A DNA stretch of 23,838 nucleotides from CACPJA01 sp964629335 (GCA_964629335.1 CAZVRH010000015.1:1-23838); one strand, 5' to 3'. Shown: positions 1 to 8,762, numbered from the stretch's first letter. A program made the numbers and translations. The notes: a model not told the origin generated them from the letters alone.

Positions 1-1808
1 CTATTTCTGACACCATGGCAATGAGAGCAGTGGTTACCTCAGGAAAAAACCCTGGCATATATCAAAATGTAGCCACAGGAAGAAAAGACATTGGTAACCA
101 AGAAGATGATGAATACCGATTGATGTTCAGATACGCTGACGGTCCACTAGATCTTAATCTAATGGTAATGAAAAGAGAACGCTTCGATTTTGGTCAGAAA
201 GAAAAAGGTAATGCCGACAAACCAGGTACTGCCGATATAGTCGATCCAAATTGCGCCTATGACTCTGCTTGGTATTATGGCGCTACGTGCACAAGAGTCT
301 TTGCTACTTCAGGTGGAGATTTAACAGGATGGGATCCTGATGTGGCATTTTATTCATTTACAGATGAAACTTTTGACGTAGAGAGTACCACTATAAATTT
401 AACTGCAGAATATGAATTTGAAGCATTTACAGCGATGTTAATACTAGCGGATTATGACTACGAGGATTATTATGTAACCGATTGGTCAAGAATTGACACT
501 GATGATCTCTACCCTGATCCACTTTATTACTATGGTGATGCAAGTCGTGATACCCAAGAATTAAGACTTACCTCTAAAGGAGACGGACCTGTACAATGGA
601 CAGTCGGCTACTTTAATACTGAGTATGCAGATGCTCCAAATAGTGTTACAGAATGGGAAGTAACAAATGCTGATGGGCTTGATTATCTTGGTTACATGGG
701 TTTTACCTCACATAATGGCACTTATGATCCTTCATTCTATGTTTCACCTTATGGTGATACAGAATTTAGAGGTAACACTGGTTATCTAGTTTATGGAAGT
801 TACAACTATTATAATTATGCTGATGAAGAAGCCTTTTATGGGTCTTTAGACTATACAGTAGGAGATTGGACGTTTACTCTAGGCATGAGGGACTTTGAAT
901 TATCAGATGGTTTTAAAAGTTCTGAGTATGGCGTTTTCTATGAAGACCCTGACAACACAGGATGTGCTGGAGATGAAGCTGTTGGTGTAACCTGTTCTGA
1001 AGAAAACGGATCGGAATCAGATAATCGATTCAAATACACTGTGACTTATGAGGTTAATGATGACTTGACAGTTTTTGCTGTTTCATCCGTCGGTTATAGA
1101 TCAGGAGGTAATAATGCTGCTCTTCCTTTCTTTTGTGCTAATGACCCAGAAGCTGCTGGTTTCAAAAGACGATACACCTCTGATGAAGCAGAAAATACAG
1201 AGATTGGATTTAAAGCTAGAGGCGATGGATACAGTTTAAATGCAACCTATTTCTCAATCGACTGGACAGGCATTCAAGTTACAGTCAGGCCGGCTTGTGG
1301 ATGGTCATTCACTTACAACGGTGGTGAAGCTGAAACATCAGGTCTTGAGTTTGACTTCTCAGTTAATCTTAGTGACAGATTAGCTCTGGATGTTGCTGGA
1401 AGCTTTATCAGTGCTGAAATTGCTAATGATATTGAATCATTAGGAGCTGTTGCAGGTGATCGCTTACCTAATATTGCAGAAGAGCAAATGGCTCTGGGAC
1501 TTTCTTACGCCTTTAACGTGGCATCTCTACCTTCGTTTGCAAGACTTGATATGACTTATTACGGAGAAAGTTTTGCAACATTTAAAATGAGCGATGAAGA
1601 TATGTCTCCGAGTTATACGCAACTTAACCTAAATGTTGGTGTCGAGTTAAATGAACAATCTCGACTTCAGCTGTCTATCAGTAATTTAACTGATGAAAGA
1701 ACAGAAGCATTTAGATTCTCTGCTGAGTCACCAGGTTATAGAGCGAGAAACTATTTGCAGTGGATACCTCCAAGAACTATTGGGATCACGTATTCTCGAA
1801 GTTTTTAG
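1..1808 (+). CDS. TonB-dependent outer-membrane receptor, 5'-truncated by window edge
   Basis: This is the C-terminal beta-barrel portion of a TonB-dependent receptor, which imports a large or scarce substrate across the outer membrane using TonB energy. The reading frame is open to the first base of the window (residues I-S-D-T precede the first Met at 15), so the plug domain and signal peptide lie upstream. What is visible is about 600 residues of alternating hydrophobic/polar strands rich in Tyr, Asp, Asn and Gly. A typical last-strand block follows (LNLNVGVEL, LSISNLTDER) and the protein ends in Phe (GITYSRSF), the usual outer-membrane C-terminal signature. Cys residues occur in spaced pairs in probable extracellular loops (around codons 79 and 92, and 314 and 325, counted from the Met at 15), which suggests disulfides. 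The substrate cannot be told from the sequence. The gene converges on the downstream minus-strand gene across a shared terminator. Confidence 0.93.
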   Translation, partial: ISDTMAMRAVVTSGKNPGIYQNVATGRKDIGNQEDDEYRLMFRYADGPLDLNLMVMKRERFDFGQKEKGNADKPGTADIVDPNCAYDSAWYYGATCTRVFATSGGDLTGWDPDVAFYSFTDETFDVESTTINLTAEYEFEAFTAMLILADYDYEDYYVTDWSRIDTDDLYPDPLYYYGDASRDTQELRLTSKGDGPVQWTVGYFNTEYADAPNSVTEWEVTNADGLDYLGYMGFTSHNGTYDPSFYVSPYGDTEFRGNTGYLVYGSYNYYNYADEEAFYGSLDYTVGDWTFTLGMRDFELSDGFKSSEYGVFYEDPDNTGCAGDEAVGVTCSEENGSESDNRFKYTVTYEVNDDLTVFAVSSVGYRSGGNNAALPFFCANDPEAAGFKRRYTSDEAENTEIGFKARGDGYSLNATYFSIDWTGIQVTVRPACGWSFTYNGGEAETSGLEFDFSVNLSDRLALDVAGSFISAEIANDIESLGAVAGDRLPNIAEEQMALGLSYAFNVASLPSFARLDMTYYGESFATFKMSDEDMSPSYTQLNLNVGVELNEQSRLQLSISNLTDERTEAFRFSAESPGYRARNYLQWIPPRTIGITYSRSF

Positions 1809-1824
1809 TTTTAACTCAGTAAAC

Positions 1825-1857
1825 AAAAAAAGCCCACTTAACCATGGGCTTTTTTTT
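1825..1857. terminator. Bidirectional Rho-independent terminator between convergent genes
   Basis: A 12-bp inverted repeat has left arm 1825-1836 (seven A then GCCCA), loop 1837-1844 and right arm 1845-1856 (TGGGC then a T run). The A-tract and T-tract flank the GC core symmetrically, so it can terminate the TonB receptor transcript on the plus strand and the long minus-strand operon on the other. The stop codon of the minus-strand amidohydrolase (1856-1858) lies inside the T-tract edge. Confidence 0.9.
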
Positions 1858-3112
1858 ATTGAATAACTATACCGTCTGACATTACAAATTTGACGCTTTC
1901 TAGGGTTGAAATATCTTTAATCGGATTGCCTTTGACGCCAATAATATCCGCTTGATAGGACTCTTTGAGTAGACCTGTATTTTCAATTCCAAACAAAGCA
2001 GCGGTATTGATTGTTGCCGCTTGTATTGCTTGTAAAGGAGTCATTCCCCAATCAACCATGTACTTAAATTGCCGTGCATTTTTTCCATGAGGATAGATTC
2101 CTGCATCGGTACCAAACACCATATTTGCATTGGCATTAACAGCTTTTTTAAAGTTCTCTCTTTGAAGTGCTCCAACTTGTCGTTCTTTTTTCAATGAATA
2201 TTCAGGAATTCCTTGTTGGGCACCTTCACCCAAAATAAAATCTGAGACATAAATATCCATAGATAAATAAACACCTTTTTTTATCGACATCTGAATAACT
2301 TCTTCATCAATCAAACTTGAATGCTCTATAGAATCAACGCCTGCTAATATTGCAGCCCTAATACCTTCCAAACCGTGTGCGTGAGCAGCAACTTTCATAC
2401 CCCGAGAATGCGCTTCATCAACAATAGCCTCCATTTCCTCTTGGGTGTATTGTCTAGTTCTGAGATTTGTATTTTTAGACATTACCCCTCCAGTGGCACA
2501 GAATTTAATTAAGTCTGCACCGTATTTTTTATTCTCTCTAACCTTCTTTCTAATCTCCCATGGTCCATCCGCTACCCCGTCTGAACTATAGTTGAAATCA
2601 TAGGGTAGGGTGTTACTGTCACAATGACCGCCTGTAATTCCAAGAGCAGGACCCGAGACAAGCAGTGTAGGACCGACAATTGCTTTTTGATTAATGGCTT
2701 GTTTTAATGCCACATCAGTGTAGTTCCCAGCTCCCACATTCCTCACAGTAGTAAAACCTGCAAGAAGTGTACTTTTTGCATTCTTTGCACCGTACAGTGT
2801 TGCCAAATAAGATGACTCAGAAAACCCTTGATAACCTTTGAGATCAGTATTCCCAGTGAGATGAACATGTGCGTCCATCAATCCAGGGAGTAAAGTCAGA
2901 TCAGGTAGATTTATAACCTCAATGTTTTTTCTATTTTTGATCGATTGGGCTATTTCAATAATTTTACCGTCCCTAATCAATATTTGAGCTTGAGTTAATT
3001 CGCCTGTTTGGACATTTAGAATCTGTTTTGGATTAAGAATATAAGCGTCTGCTTCAACTGCTGGCGAAATACATGAAATAATAAACCCCGCCATTAAAAA
3101 TATTTTTTTCAT
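1856..3112 (-). CDS. Secreted imidazolonepropionase-like amidohydrolase (prolidase-type dipeptidase family)
   Basis: A metal-dependent amidohydrolase of 418 aa from the COG1228 group, which includes Xaa-Pro and Xaa-Arg/Lys dipeptidases. The N-terminus is a signal peptide (MKKIFLMAGF start, likely cut after VEA near residue 21), so it should act in the periplasm. The full metal site is visible: H82 and H84 (DAHVHL), K203 as the likely carboxylated bridging lysine (LIKFCATGG), H244 (AHAHG), H264 (SIEHSS) and D336 (GTDAG). The small beta-sandwich made by both termini is present. The start has a good AGAGG site in front. It is the last gene of the minus-strand operon, 36 nt after the AmiD-like amidase, and its stop runs into the terminator. 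The family is clear. The substrate, probably a dipeptide or cyclic amide, is not determined. Confidence 0.88.
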   Translation of the reverse strand: MKKIFLMAGFIISCISPAVEADAYILNPKQILNVQTGELTQAQILIRDGKIIEIAQSIKNRKNIEVINLPDLTLLPGLMDAHVHLTGNTDLKGYQGFSESSYLATLYGAKNAKSTLLAGFTTVRNVGAGNYTDVALKQAINQKAIVGPTLLVSGPALGITGGHCDSNTLPYDFNYSSDGVADGPWEIRKKVRENKKYGADLIKFCATGGVMSKNTNLRTRQYTQEEMEAIVDEAHSRGMKVAAHAHGLEGIRAAILAGVDSIEHSSLIDEEVIQMSIKKGVYLSMDIYVSDFILGEGAQQGIPEYSLKKERQVGALQRENFKKAVNANANMVFGTDAGIYPHGKNARQFKYMVDWGMTPLQAIQAATINTAALFGIENTGLLKESYQADIIGVKGNPIKDISTLESVKFVMSDGIVIQ

Positions 3113-3148
3113 TACTAACCTCTTTTTATAATCTTTAGTGTATATGAA

Positions 3149-4093
3149 TTAATTGTTTGGGCATATTACCCTCAAATCGCTGTCCAATGATTTGGGGAAA
3201 TATTTCTCTAGCAAAGCCCATAAAATAGCCGCTGTTTGAATATCTGGTTCACCATCAATGTCAGAAGGTCGAAAATGGTGCTGAAAAGCCCTGATCACAT
3301 AAAAACTTTGCTCATCATTTGATGAAAGATCTATTTTATAACCGTATTGTTTTAATCCACATTGGATCTGAGGCATTGGCGGTAGTTTACCTGCTCTAAA
3401 CTTTTTTAAATACTTGTCTCTTGTTGCATCTTCATACCAAGCTCCAATTCCATTATCATAAAGGAGTTTCCAGGGAAACTTCGGTCCAGGATCAAATTTC
3501 CTATCAGGCGCTACATCGGAATGACCCACAATATAGGTTGGTTTTATTTCATCGTGCTTATCTATAATCTCTTTTAATAAAGATATAAGTAACTTTATTT
3601 GTTCAGGATCAAAATCAGGGTATGTGCATGAATAATTATCTCGATAAAGCAATCTCATTTTACCGTCTGTGTTAAAATTACATTCTGCTTGATTAACTAA
3701 CTCGATCCCAATTGACTGATCATTAATATTTGTTCGCTCTTCCCAATTGCTTTTACCGGCATGCCAAGCACGATCCTCTTCATTGACCAGTTGATAAATA
3801 TTCAAATCTTGCTGCAAGTAAGTTGGATCGCCGGATTCAGGAATTAAATAATGGGAACTAACTGCGAATTCTTCTTCGGTTAGAACTCTTAAAGAGTCTT
3901 TCCAGTCAAGACTGGTAAAGTGAATCACGATAAATCTAACTCTCGAACTGAAATTATCAGATTGATACTCAGCAATCCTTTTAAGACTGGAATTATTATT
4001 TACTGAATTTAATTCATGGTTATCATTCGCTTGTGAGTGGGAAAAAATGGTTATTGCCAGACATACAAGATAAATATTTGCTTTGGTTTTCAT
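3149..4093 (-). CDS. N-acetylmuramoyl-L-alanine amidase, AmiD-like (Amidase_2)
   Basis: A zinc amidase that cleaves the bond between muramic acid and the stem peptide in peptidoglycan or its anhydro fragments. Numbering from the Met at 4093, the Amidase_2 fold spans about residues 45-215 with zinc ligands H58 (VIHFTS), H191 (VGHSDV) and D202 (KFDPGP) and the catalytic Glu at 131 (GIELVN). The C-terminal 90 residues resemble the small peptidoglycan-binding-like domain of AmiD. I prefer this start because it opens directly with a signal peptide (MKTKANIYL, hydrophobic core, likely cut after HSQA). An in-frame Met at 4111 would add six residues and overlap the preceding gene by 16 nt. No lipobox is evident, unlike the E. 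coli AmiD lipoprotein, so it may be periplasmic. Confidence 0.88.
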   Translation of the reverse strand: MKTKANIYLVCLAITIFSHSQANDNHELNSVNNNSSLKRIAEYQSDNFSSRVRFIVIHFTSLDWKDSLRVLTEEEFAVSSHYLIPESGDPTYLQQDLNIYQLVNEEDRAWHAGKSNWEERTNINDQSIGIELVNQAECNFNTDGKMRLLYRDNYSCTYPDFDPEQIKLLISLLKEIIDKHDEIKPTYIVGHSDVAPDRKFDPGPKFPWKLLYDNGIGAWYEDATRDKYLKKFRAGKLPPMPQIQCGLKQYGYKIDLSSNDEQSFYVIRAFQHHFRPSDIDGEPDIQTAAILWALLEKYFPKSLDSDLRVICPNN

Positions 4094-4095
4094 AA

Positions 4096-4737
4096 CTAAG
4101 CCATCAACCATGAGCTTAAGTATTGAACAATTCTAAATACGGGCTCGAGCAAGCCAAAGAACAACAACCCGAGTACGATAAAGATTCCAAAGGGTTCGAC
4201 GTTATCAATCATTCTTCCGTACTTTTCATTAACCAATGATCTTAATACTCTTCCACCATCGAGCGGTGGGATTGGCAGTAAATTAAATATCATTAAGACT
4301 AAATTAATAAAAATACCGGTTTGACACATCAAGACAATAAATTGCTCGATCAGGCTGGGAGACTGATTCTCAAGGCTTACTTGGGATAAAAACATCAACA
4401 GCGACCACAGGAAAGCCATCAATAAATTAGCGATTGGTCCTGCAAGTGCCACAAAAAATAATGCTCTTTTAGGACGGTAAAAATTATTTGGATTAATCGG
4501 TACAGGTTTTGCCCACCCAAATACCAATCCTCCCATCCATACTAATAGCGATGGAATTATAATTGTTCCAACAGGATCAATATGTGCCATTGGATTTAGT
4601 GTTAGTCGACCTTGTCTATGAGCAGTGTAATCCCCAAAACCCTTAGCGATATAACCGTGAGCAACTTCATGGACCGTTATAGCAAAAACTAGAGGGATTA
4701 AGATCCCTATGATTTGAAGAATAATCTCAAATGACAT
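4096..4737 (-). CDS. Site-2-type intramembrane zinc metalloprotease (M50, SpoIVFB/YwhC-like)
   Basis: A 213-aa polytopic membrane protein of the minimal M50 (COG1994) type. The catalytic zinc motif is H23-E24-x-x-H27 (HEVAHG) in the first membrane helix, and the third ligand lies in the late LPIPPLDGGR motif (D160). About five to six hydrophobic segments are visible, and there is no PDZ domain, so it is not RseP. Members of this family cleave transmembrane substrates or act as housekeeping proteases; the substrate is unknown here. It starts 6 nt after the upstream hydroxylase gene, and its stop lies just before the start of the amidase, so translation is probably coupled. Confidence 0.88.
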   Translation of the reverse strand: MSFEIILQIIGILIPLVFAITVHEVAHGYIAKGFGDYTAHRQGRLTLNPMAHIDPVGTIIIPSLLVWMGGLVFGWAKPVPINPNNFYRPKRALFFVALAGPIANLLMAFLWSLLMFLSQVSLENQSPSLIEQFIVLMCQTGIFINLVLMIFNLLPIPPLDGGRVLRSLVNEKYGRMIDNVEPFGIFIVLGLLFFGLLEPVFRIVQYLSSWLMA

Positions 4738-4743
4738 TAGTTG

Positions 4744-5982
4744 TTAACGAGCGGGCGAAAACTGTTTATTTATAGGAAGGTAAAGCGCAATAAAACCTAT
4801 GCTAAAAATGGATTGATAGAAGAAAATTTGGGACGCCAAAAGAACTGGATCAAAGATTTCAAATACGAATAAAAATAAGGTAAGTAATGATCTTAATAAT
4901 TCCAATTGATAGCCCCATTTTTTATTTTCGATAATGCTTGTTACCAGTGTCGTCGAAATAACCAACATAATTGCTAACATGCATGATTGAAGATAAGACT
5001 GATCATTAATGGTAAAAATTATGATGGTTGATATAGAACTATTAATTATGAATTGCATCGATGTAAAAAACTTTGATGATCTATTTACACCCGGATCGTA
5101 TTTTTCAAAATTATTTAAATCATTAGTAACATGTGGGAATTTTTCATAAACATCTTCTGGTCGCCATCTTGTATTTGAGAACCATACTTTTATTTTATTT
5201 TTAAGTGTTTTTGTATGTATCGTGTCTCTTATCATCTGATGATAAATCTCAAGATTTGCCCAAATGGGGTTCCAGCTCTTTAAAGGTTTTACCGTCCCAT
5301 AAATGGGTTTTAGATCATCTCTCTCTGGAATATAGGTACCGAATATTCTATCCCAAATAATGAAAACACCCCCGTAATTGGCATCTATGTACTCAGGGTT
5401 CTGTGCATGATGTATCCGATGATTAGAGGGAGTTATAAATATTAATTCTAGGGGTCCTAAACTCCTGATATGCTCTGTATGAACCCAAAATTGATAGAGG
5501 AGATTGATAGCTGCTACAGTAAAAAATACCTCCCCAGGAACACCCACCATAAACATAGGAATGTAGAACATCCATTTCCACAACCACCCAGAGCTAGTTT
5601 GCCTTAAAGCTGTGCTTAAGTTGAACTCTTCCCCTTGATGATGCACTACATGAGAAGCCCACAGAACCTTAATTTCATGGCTCATTCTATGCATCCAATA
5701 ATAACAAAGATCATAAAAGAGAAATGCCATAACCCATGTAAACCAGCTTTCTTTGGGCATTAAGTTCATGTTCAGATTATTAGCAACATAAGTCCATACC
5801 ATTCCCTGTATTCCGAGATTAAGAAGAGGCGGCAGTCGACTTATTAAACCTAATGAGATTGCAGCTATTGAGTCGTTTAAACGGTAATTGTTTGAGCCTT
5901 TGATAAGACCAAATATTAATTCAATACCAATCATCATAAAAAACACTGGTACGGCATAGGTAATGTATATTGAACTGTCCAT
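4744..5982 (-). CDS. Membrane di-iron hydroxylase, alkylglycerol monooxygenase/sterol desaturase-like
   Basis: A 412-aa membrane protein of the fatty-acid-hydroxylase superfamily. The histidine clusters that bind two irons are intact: H98-x3-H102 (HRMSH), H111-x2-H114-H115 (HVVHH), H168/H171 (HTEH) and H188-x2-H191-H192 (HRIHH). Its length, the extra C-terminal membrane helices (about 310-405) and the segment after the last His box (KPIYGTVKPLKSWNP, then a WRPED motif) resemble eukaryotic alkylglycerol monooxygenase (TMEM195) more than plant sterol desaturases. That enzyme oxidatively cleaves ether lipids, so a role in lipid or ether-lipid turnover is plausible, but the substrate is inference. 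It lies between an MBL hydrolase and an M50 protease, with 6-nt gaps on both sides. Confidence 0.87.
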   Translation of the reverse strand: MDSSIYITYAVPVFFMMIGIELIFGLIKGSNNYRLNDSIAAISLGLISRLPPLLNLGIQGMVWTYVANNLNMNLMPKESWFTWVMAFLFYDLCYYWMHRMSHEIKVLWASHVVHHQGEEFNLSTALRQTSSGWLWKWMFYIPMFMVGVPGEVFFTVAAINLLYQFWVHTEHIRSLGPLELIFITPSNHRIHHAQNPEYIDANYGGVFIIWDRIFGTYIPERDDLKPIYGTVKPLKSWNPIWANLEIYHQMIRDTIHTKTLKNKIKVWFSNTRWRPEDVYEKFPHVTNDLNNFEKYDPGVNRSSKFFTSMQFIINSSISTIIIFTINDQSYLQSCMLAIMLVISTTLVTSIIENKKWGYQLELLRSLLTLFLFVFEIFDPVLLASQIFFYQSIFSIGFIALYLPINKQFSPAR

Positions 5983-5988
5983 TATTTA

Positions 5989-6804
5989 TTATTCTATCAA
6001 AACATAGTCTTGCTTATTTTTACTAACAATTTTGTTCTCGATTAACCTAATTAAATGAGCTTCAAGAGACCACTTTGCTATTGGCAACAGAAATGATGCA
6101 ACATCATCATAAACATCGTTCACCAGTTCATCAATACATACCGGCCCATGTTTTTCCAGTTTCTCAATTACCTTTTGTTCCCTAGAAAGTCTGTGTTCGA
6201 TAATTTTATTAACTTCTGTCATGGGATCCTTTATTAGATCGCCGTGTCCTGGTGCTATTATTTCAATAGGGTAATCTCTGAGTAATTCTAGGGATTGAAT
6301 ATATTCATTCATATTACCGTCCGGGGGAGCTATGACGACGGTAGATCCCTCCATGATATGATCCCCAGTAAATAAAGTCTTTTCATCTGTTAAAAAATAA
6401 CAAAGGTGATTTGAAGCATGTCCTGGAGTATGAATAACTTCTAATGTGTACTCCGTTGTCTTGATCTGATCTCCATGATGAAGCGTTTTATCAAGATCGA
6501 TTCGTTCGTCCCTTTGCCTTGAAGATTCTGTGGTTAACCCAAAGAGAGGTATACCTGTCTTATCTTTCAGGATATGTGCGCCCGGTGAATGATCTGGATG
6601 AGTGTGTGTAATCACAATTTGTTTTAACGAACTTCCCGCAATAGAGATTAAATCATCAATATGATCAATAATTGGCGGCCCTGGATCAATAATCGTTATC
6701 TCATCATTGCCAAGAAGATATGAATTGGTTCCAGGACCAGTAAACATATTCGAATTACTTGCAGTAAGCCTTCTAATGATTGGCGACAGCTTAGTGATCT
6801 TCAT
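5989..6804 (-). CDS. MBL-fold metallohydrolase, LACTB2-like
   Basis: A 271-aa metallo-beta-lactamase-fold hydrolase. The metal ligands are complete: H67-x-H69-x-D71-H72 (THTHPDH), H129 (HTPGHA), D148 (FTGDH) and H187 (APGHGD). After the MBL fold there is a C-terminal winged-helix-like segment (about 205-265, with GPVCIDELV), the layout of the LACTB2 group. Some LACTB2 members act as endoribonucleases; others are assigned to thioester or glyoxalase-like hydrolysis, so the substrate is open. I chose the Met at 6804 because GGAGATAAAGG lies directly upstream; an in-frame Met at 6831 would add nine residues and a longer overlap. The gene overlaps the end of the Nudix gene by 14 nt, and the pairing of these two families suggests a linked role. 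Confidence 0.87.
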   Translation of the reverse strand: MKITKLSPIIRRLTASNSNMFTGPGTNSYLLGNDEITIIDPGPPIIDHIDDLISIAGSSLKQIVITHTHPDHSPGAHILKDKTGIPLFGLTTESSRQRDERIDLDKTLHHGDQIKTTEYTLEVIHTPGHASNHLCYFLTDEKTLFTGDHIMEGSTVVIAPPDGNMNEYIQSLELLRDYPIEIIAPGHGDLIKDPMTEVNKIIEHRLSREQKVIEKLEKHGPVCIDELVNDVYDDVASFLLPIAKWSLEAHLIRLIENKIVSKNKQDYVLIE

Positions 6805-7579
6805 AACCTTTATCTCCAGGCAAAAGTCCAACTAGTTTCCCATCTTCAAAGAAGAATTTAGGCTCAATAGGTTCTATTGCCTCTGGTTGTATCATTTTCT
6901 TTTCGTTTAAGAGCGCTAAGGTTGATTTATATCCTGCAACTAGCTCTAAATTTTTTATTGTGGGCATAATAATTGGAAATTTACCCTGATGATAATCTTC
7001 CAAGGCTTTTTCTATTTTCACCCAAAGACTATCAACTGCTTCATAGCCGTCATGAATTGCTTCGTAATCCTCTGTAATATCAGTTAAAAAAAATCGAGTG
7101 CTGTATCGTCTAGTTTCCAGTTTAGGTGTGACCCAGTGAGAGAGATAGATCAGTTTATCTGTAGCAAGTTTTATATTGAATTCTCTTAAGACATCTATAA
7201 AGGTTATCTTTCCTTCATTGAGTTGTTTTCTTAAGATTTCGAGCTTCATGGCTTCCTGAGTATCTGGGATGAAGTCAGAAGCATCTTCACGATAAGCTAG
7301 AAGTATTCCTGTTTCTTCAAAACACTCTCTTAAACATGCAACCCAAAAAGAAAGGCCATAAGAATCGACCTTTAGGTTTTTTGAGGCTTTTTTATCGTCT
7401 AACCCATGACATAGATTGAAAATTTCAGAGTCTTGGTCTTCATTATCTATTTTACCACCCGGAAAGACCCAAGCACCTCCAAAATTTGATCTGGATGCCC
7501 TTTTAATCATGAAAACCTCTATTGACGAATCAATATCTCTAACAAGAAGTAATGTAGATGCGGACTCTGGCTTCATCAT
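6791..7579 (-). CDS. Nudix hydrolase, NUDT19-type with split Nudix box
   Basis: A 262-aa Nudix hydrolase, which cleaves a nucleoside diphosphate linked to another moiety. The Nudix box starts at PGGK (residues 40-43) and its catalytic half is at 84-91 (RECFEETG). The two halves are separated by about 30 extra residues, the hallmark of the NUDT19/RP2 branch, whose characterised members hydrolyse CoA and acyl-CoA. Substrate assignment to CoA is inference from this architecture. The start is a tandem ATGATG with no clear ribosome-binding site, 7 nt after the flavin hydroxylase gene. The end overlaps the MBL gene. Confidence 0.86.
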   Translation of the reverse strand: MMKPESASTLLLVRDIDSSIEVFMIKRASRSNFGGAWVFPGGKIDNEDQDSEIFNLCHGLDDKKASKNLKVDSYGLSFWVACLRECFEETGILLAYREDASDFIPDTQEAMKLEILRKQLNEGKITFIDVLREFNIKLATDKLIYLSHWVTPKLETRRYSTRFFLTDITEDYEAIHDGYEAVDSLWVKIEKALEDYHQGKFPIIMPTIKNLELVAGYKSTLALLNEKKMIQPEAIEPIEPKFFFEDGKLVGLLPGDKGYEDH

Positions 7580-7586
7580 GTATTGA

Positions 7587-8762
7587 CTAGTTTATTTCAG
7601 TTAATTGATTCATTATTAGTTTCTTAACGGGCCAAAAGTTATTTCCAAACCTTAATGCGGCTCTTCTTAATAACTTAGCGGTTAATCGATCGCTATTGTA
7701 TAGATCAACAATTAAGTTAGTCCCATAATATAAAGGCCTAGTAACGAGCTGATGTTTTTTATTATATTCTTCCAGCACTGTTTTAGAAAAATAAGGATCA
7801 GTGCCAGTGTTCAAAGCCTTGGAGATAATATTCATTAAGTTGAAGCTACCTCTCAAGCCTAGGTTAAAACCATGAGCGGTTACTGGATGCATACCCACAG
7901 ATGCATCGCCAACTAGAGCAAAACGCTCGGAATGGAAATAATCTGCATGTGATGCAAACAGAGGATAGGAGAATTTTTCTCCCGAAACAGACATATCACC
8001 GAGACGGTGATTAAATCGTTCCTGAATATCAGTATTAAAATCATCATCTGCGAGATTAAGAATGTCATTTGCCTTATTGGAGGCGACAGTGATAACAATT
8101 GATGAAAAATTACCAGCCATTGGAAGTACAGCTAATGTTCGACCGTAATGAAAACATTCATAAGCTATATTTTGGTGTGGCTTTTCATGTTCCATTTTGC
8201 AAACAATAACCGTTTTTCCAAAGTCCTTAACTTCTGATGGAATCCCCATTTGCCTTCTTGATCCAGACAGTCTGCCGTCAGCGGCCACCAATAAATCGGA
8301 GGTTATGGTTTTTCCATTATCTAGGGTCAAAGAAACTCCATCTTCTTTAATCAGGAATTCTTTTGCTACAGTCTCGGTTAAACAATCCACATTATCTACT
8401 TCATGTACAGCCTGATAAGCAGCAGCTTTTATCAGTCGGTTAGGAATTAGATAACCTAAGGTTTCTTGATCAGACTCCTGATGACTAAAATGCAAAGAAT
8501 AAGATGACAGTCCATTAATAACCTTAGCTTCTTTGATTAATGAAACAGCGTTTGGATCTATTAAATCCCAAGAGCCTAACTCAGATAAGATTTTTTTAGA
8601 TAAATGAGTAATAGCAACTTCTCGTCCATCATCTAGAGGTGAGGCCAGTGTGGATTGAGTTTGTTGGTCAATAATACATATTTTTAAGCCCAATGAAGAA
8701 AGCGCTTTAGCTAAAGAAAGACCAACTGGACCTGAACCTATTATAGAAATGTCATAATTCAT
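7587..8762 (-). CDS. ubiM: FAD-dependent ubiquinone-type hydroxylase, UbiM/UbiH family
   Basis: A 391-aa class A flavin monooxygenase of the UbiH/UbiF/Coq6 family, which hydroxylates the ring of ubiquinone precursors using FAD, NAD(P)H and O2. The three family motifs are present: GxGxxG at 9-14 (GSGPVG), the DG motif at 162-163 (AADGRL) and the GD motif at 285-286 (LVGDASVGMHP). The DGREVAITH stretch near 45, the KVING...LHF segment and the C-terminal TRPLYYGTN block resemble what I remember of UbiM, the broad-regiospecificity hydroxylase, more than UbiH or UbiF. This subfamily choice is from memory, not alignment, and UbiH or UbiF remain possible. It is the first gene of the minus-strand operon and is divergent from the rhodanese gene. 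Confidence 0.78.
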   Translation of the reverse strand: MNYDISIIGSGPVGLSLAKALSSLGLKICIIDQQTQSTLASPLDDGREVAITHLSKKILSELGSWDLIDPNAVSLIKEAKVINGLSSYSLHFSHQESDQETLGYLIPNRLIKAAAYQAVHEVDNVDCLTETVAKEFLIKEDGVSLTLDNGKTITSDLLVAADGRLSGSRRQMGIPSEVKDFGKTVIVCKMEHEKPHQNIAYECFHYGRTLAVLPMAGNFSSIVITVASNKANDILNLADDDFNTDIQERFNHRLGDMSVSGEKFSYPLFASHADYFHSERFALVGDASVGMHPVTAHGFNLGLRGSFNLMNIISKALNTGTDPYFSKTVLEEYNKKHQLVTRPLYYGTNLIVDLYNSDRLTAKLLRRAALRFGNNFWPVKKLIMNQLTEIN

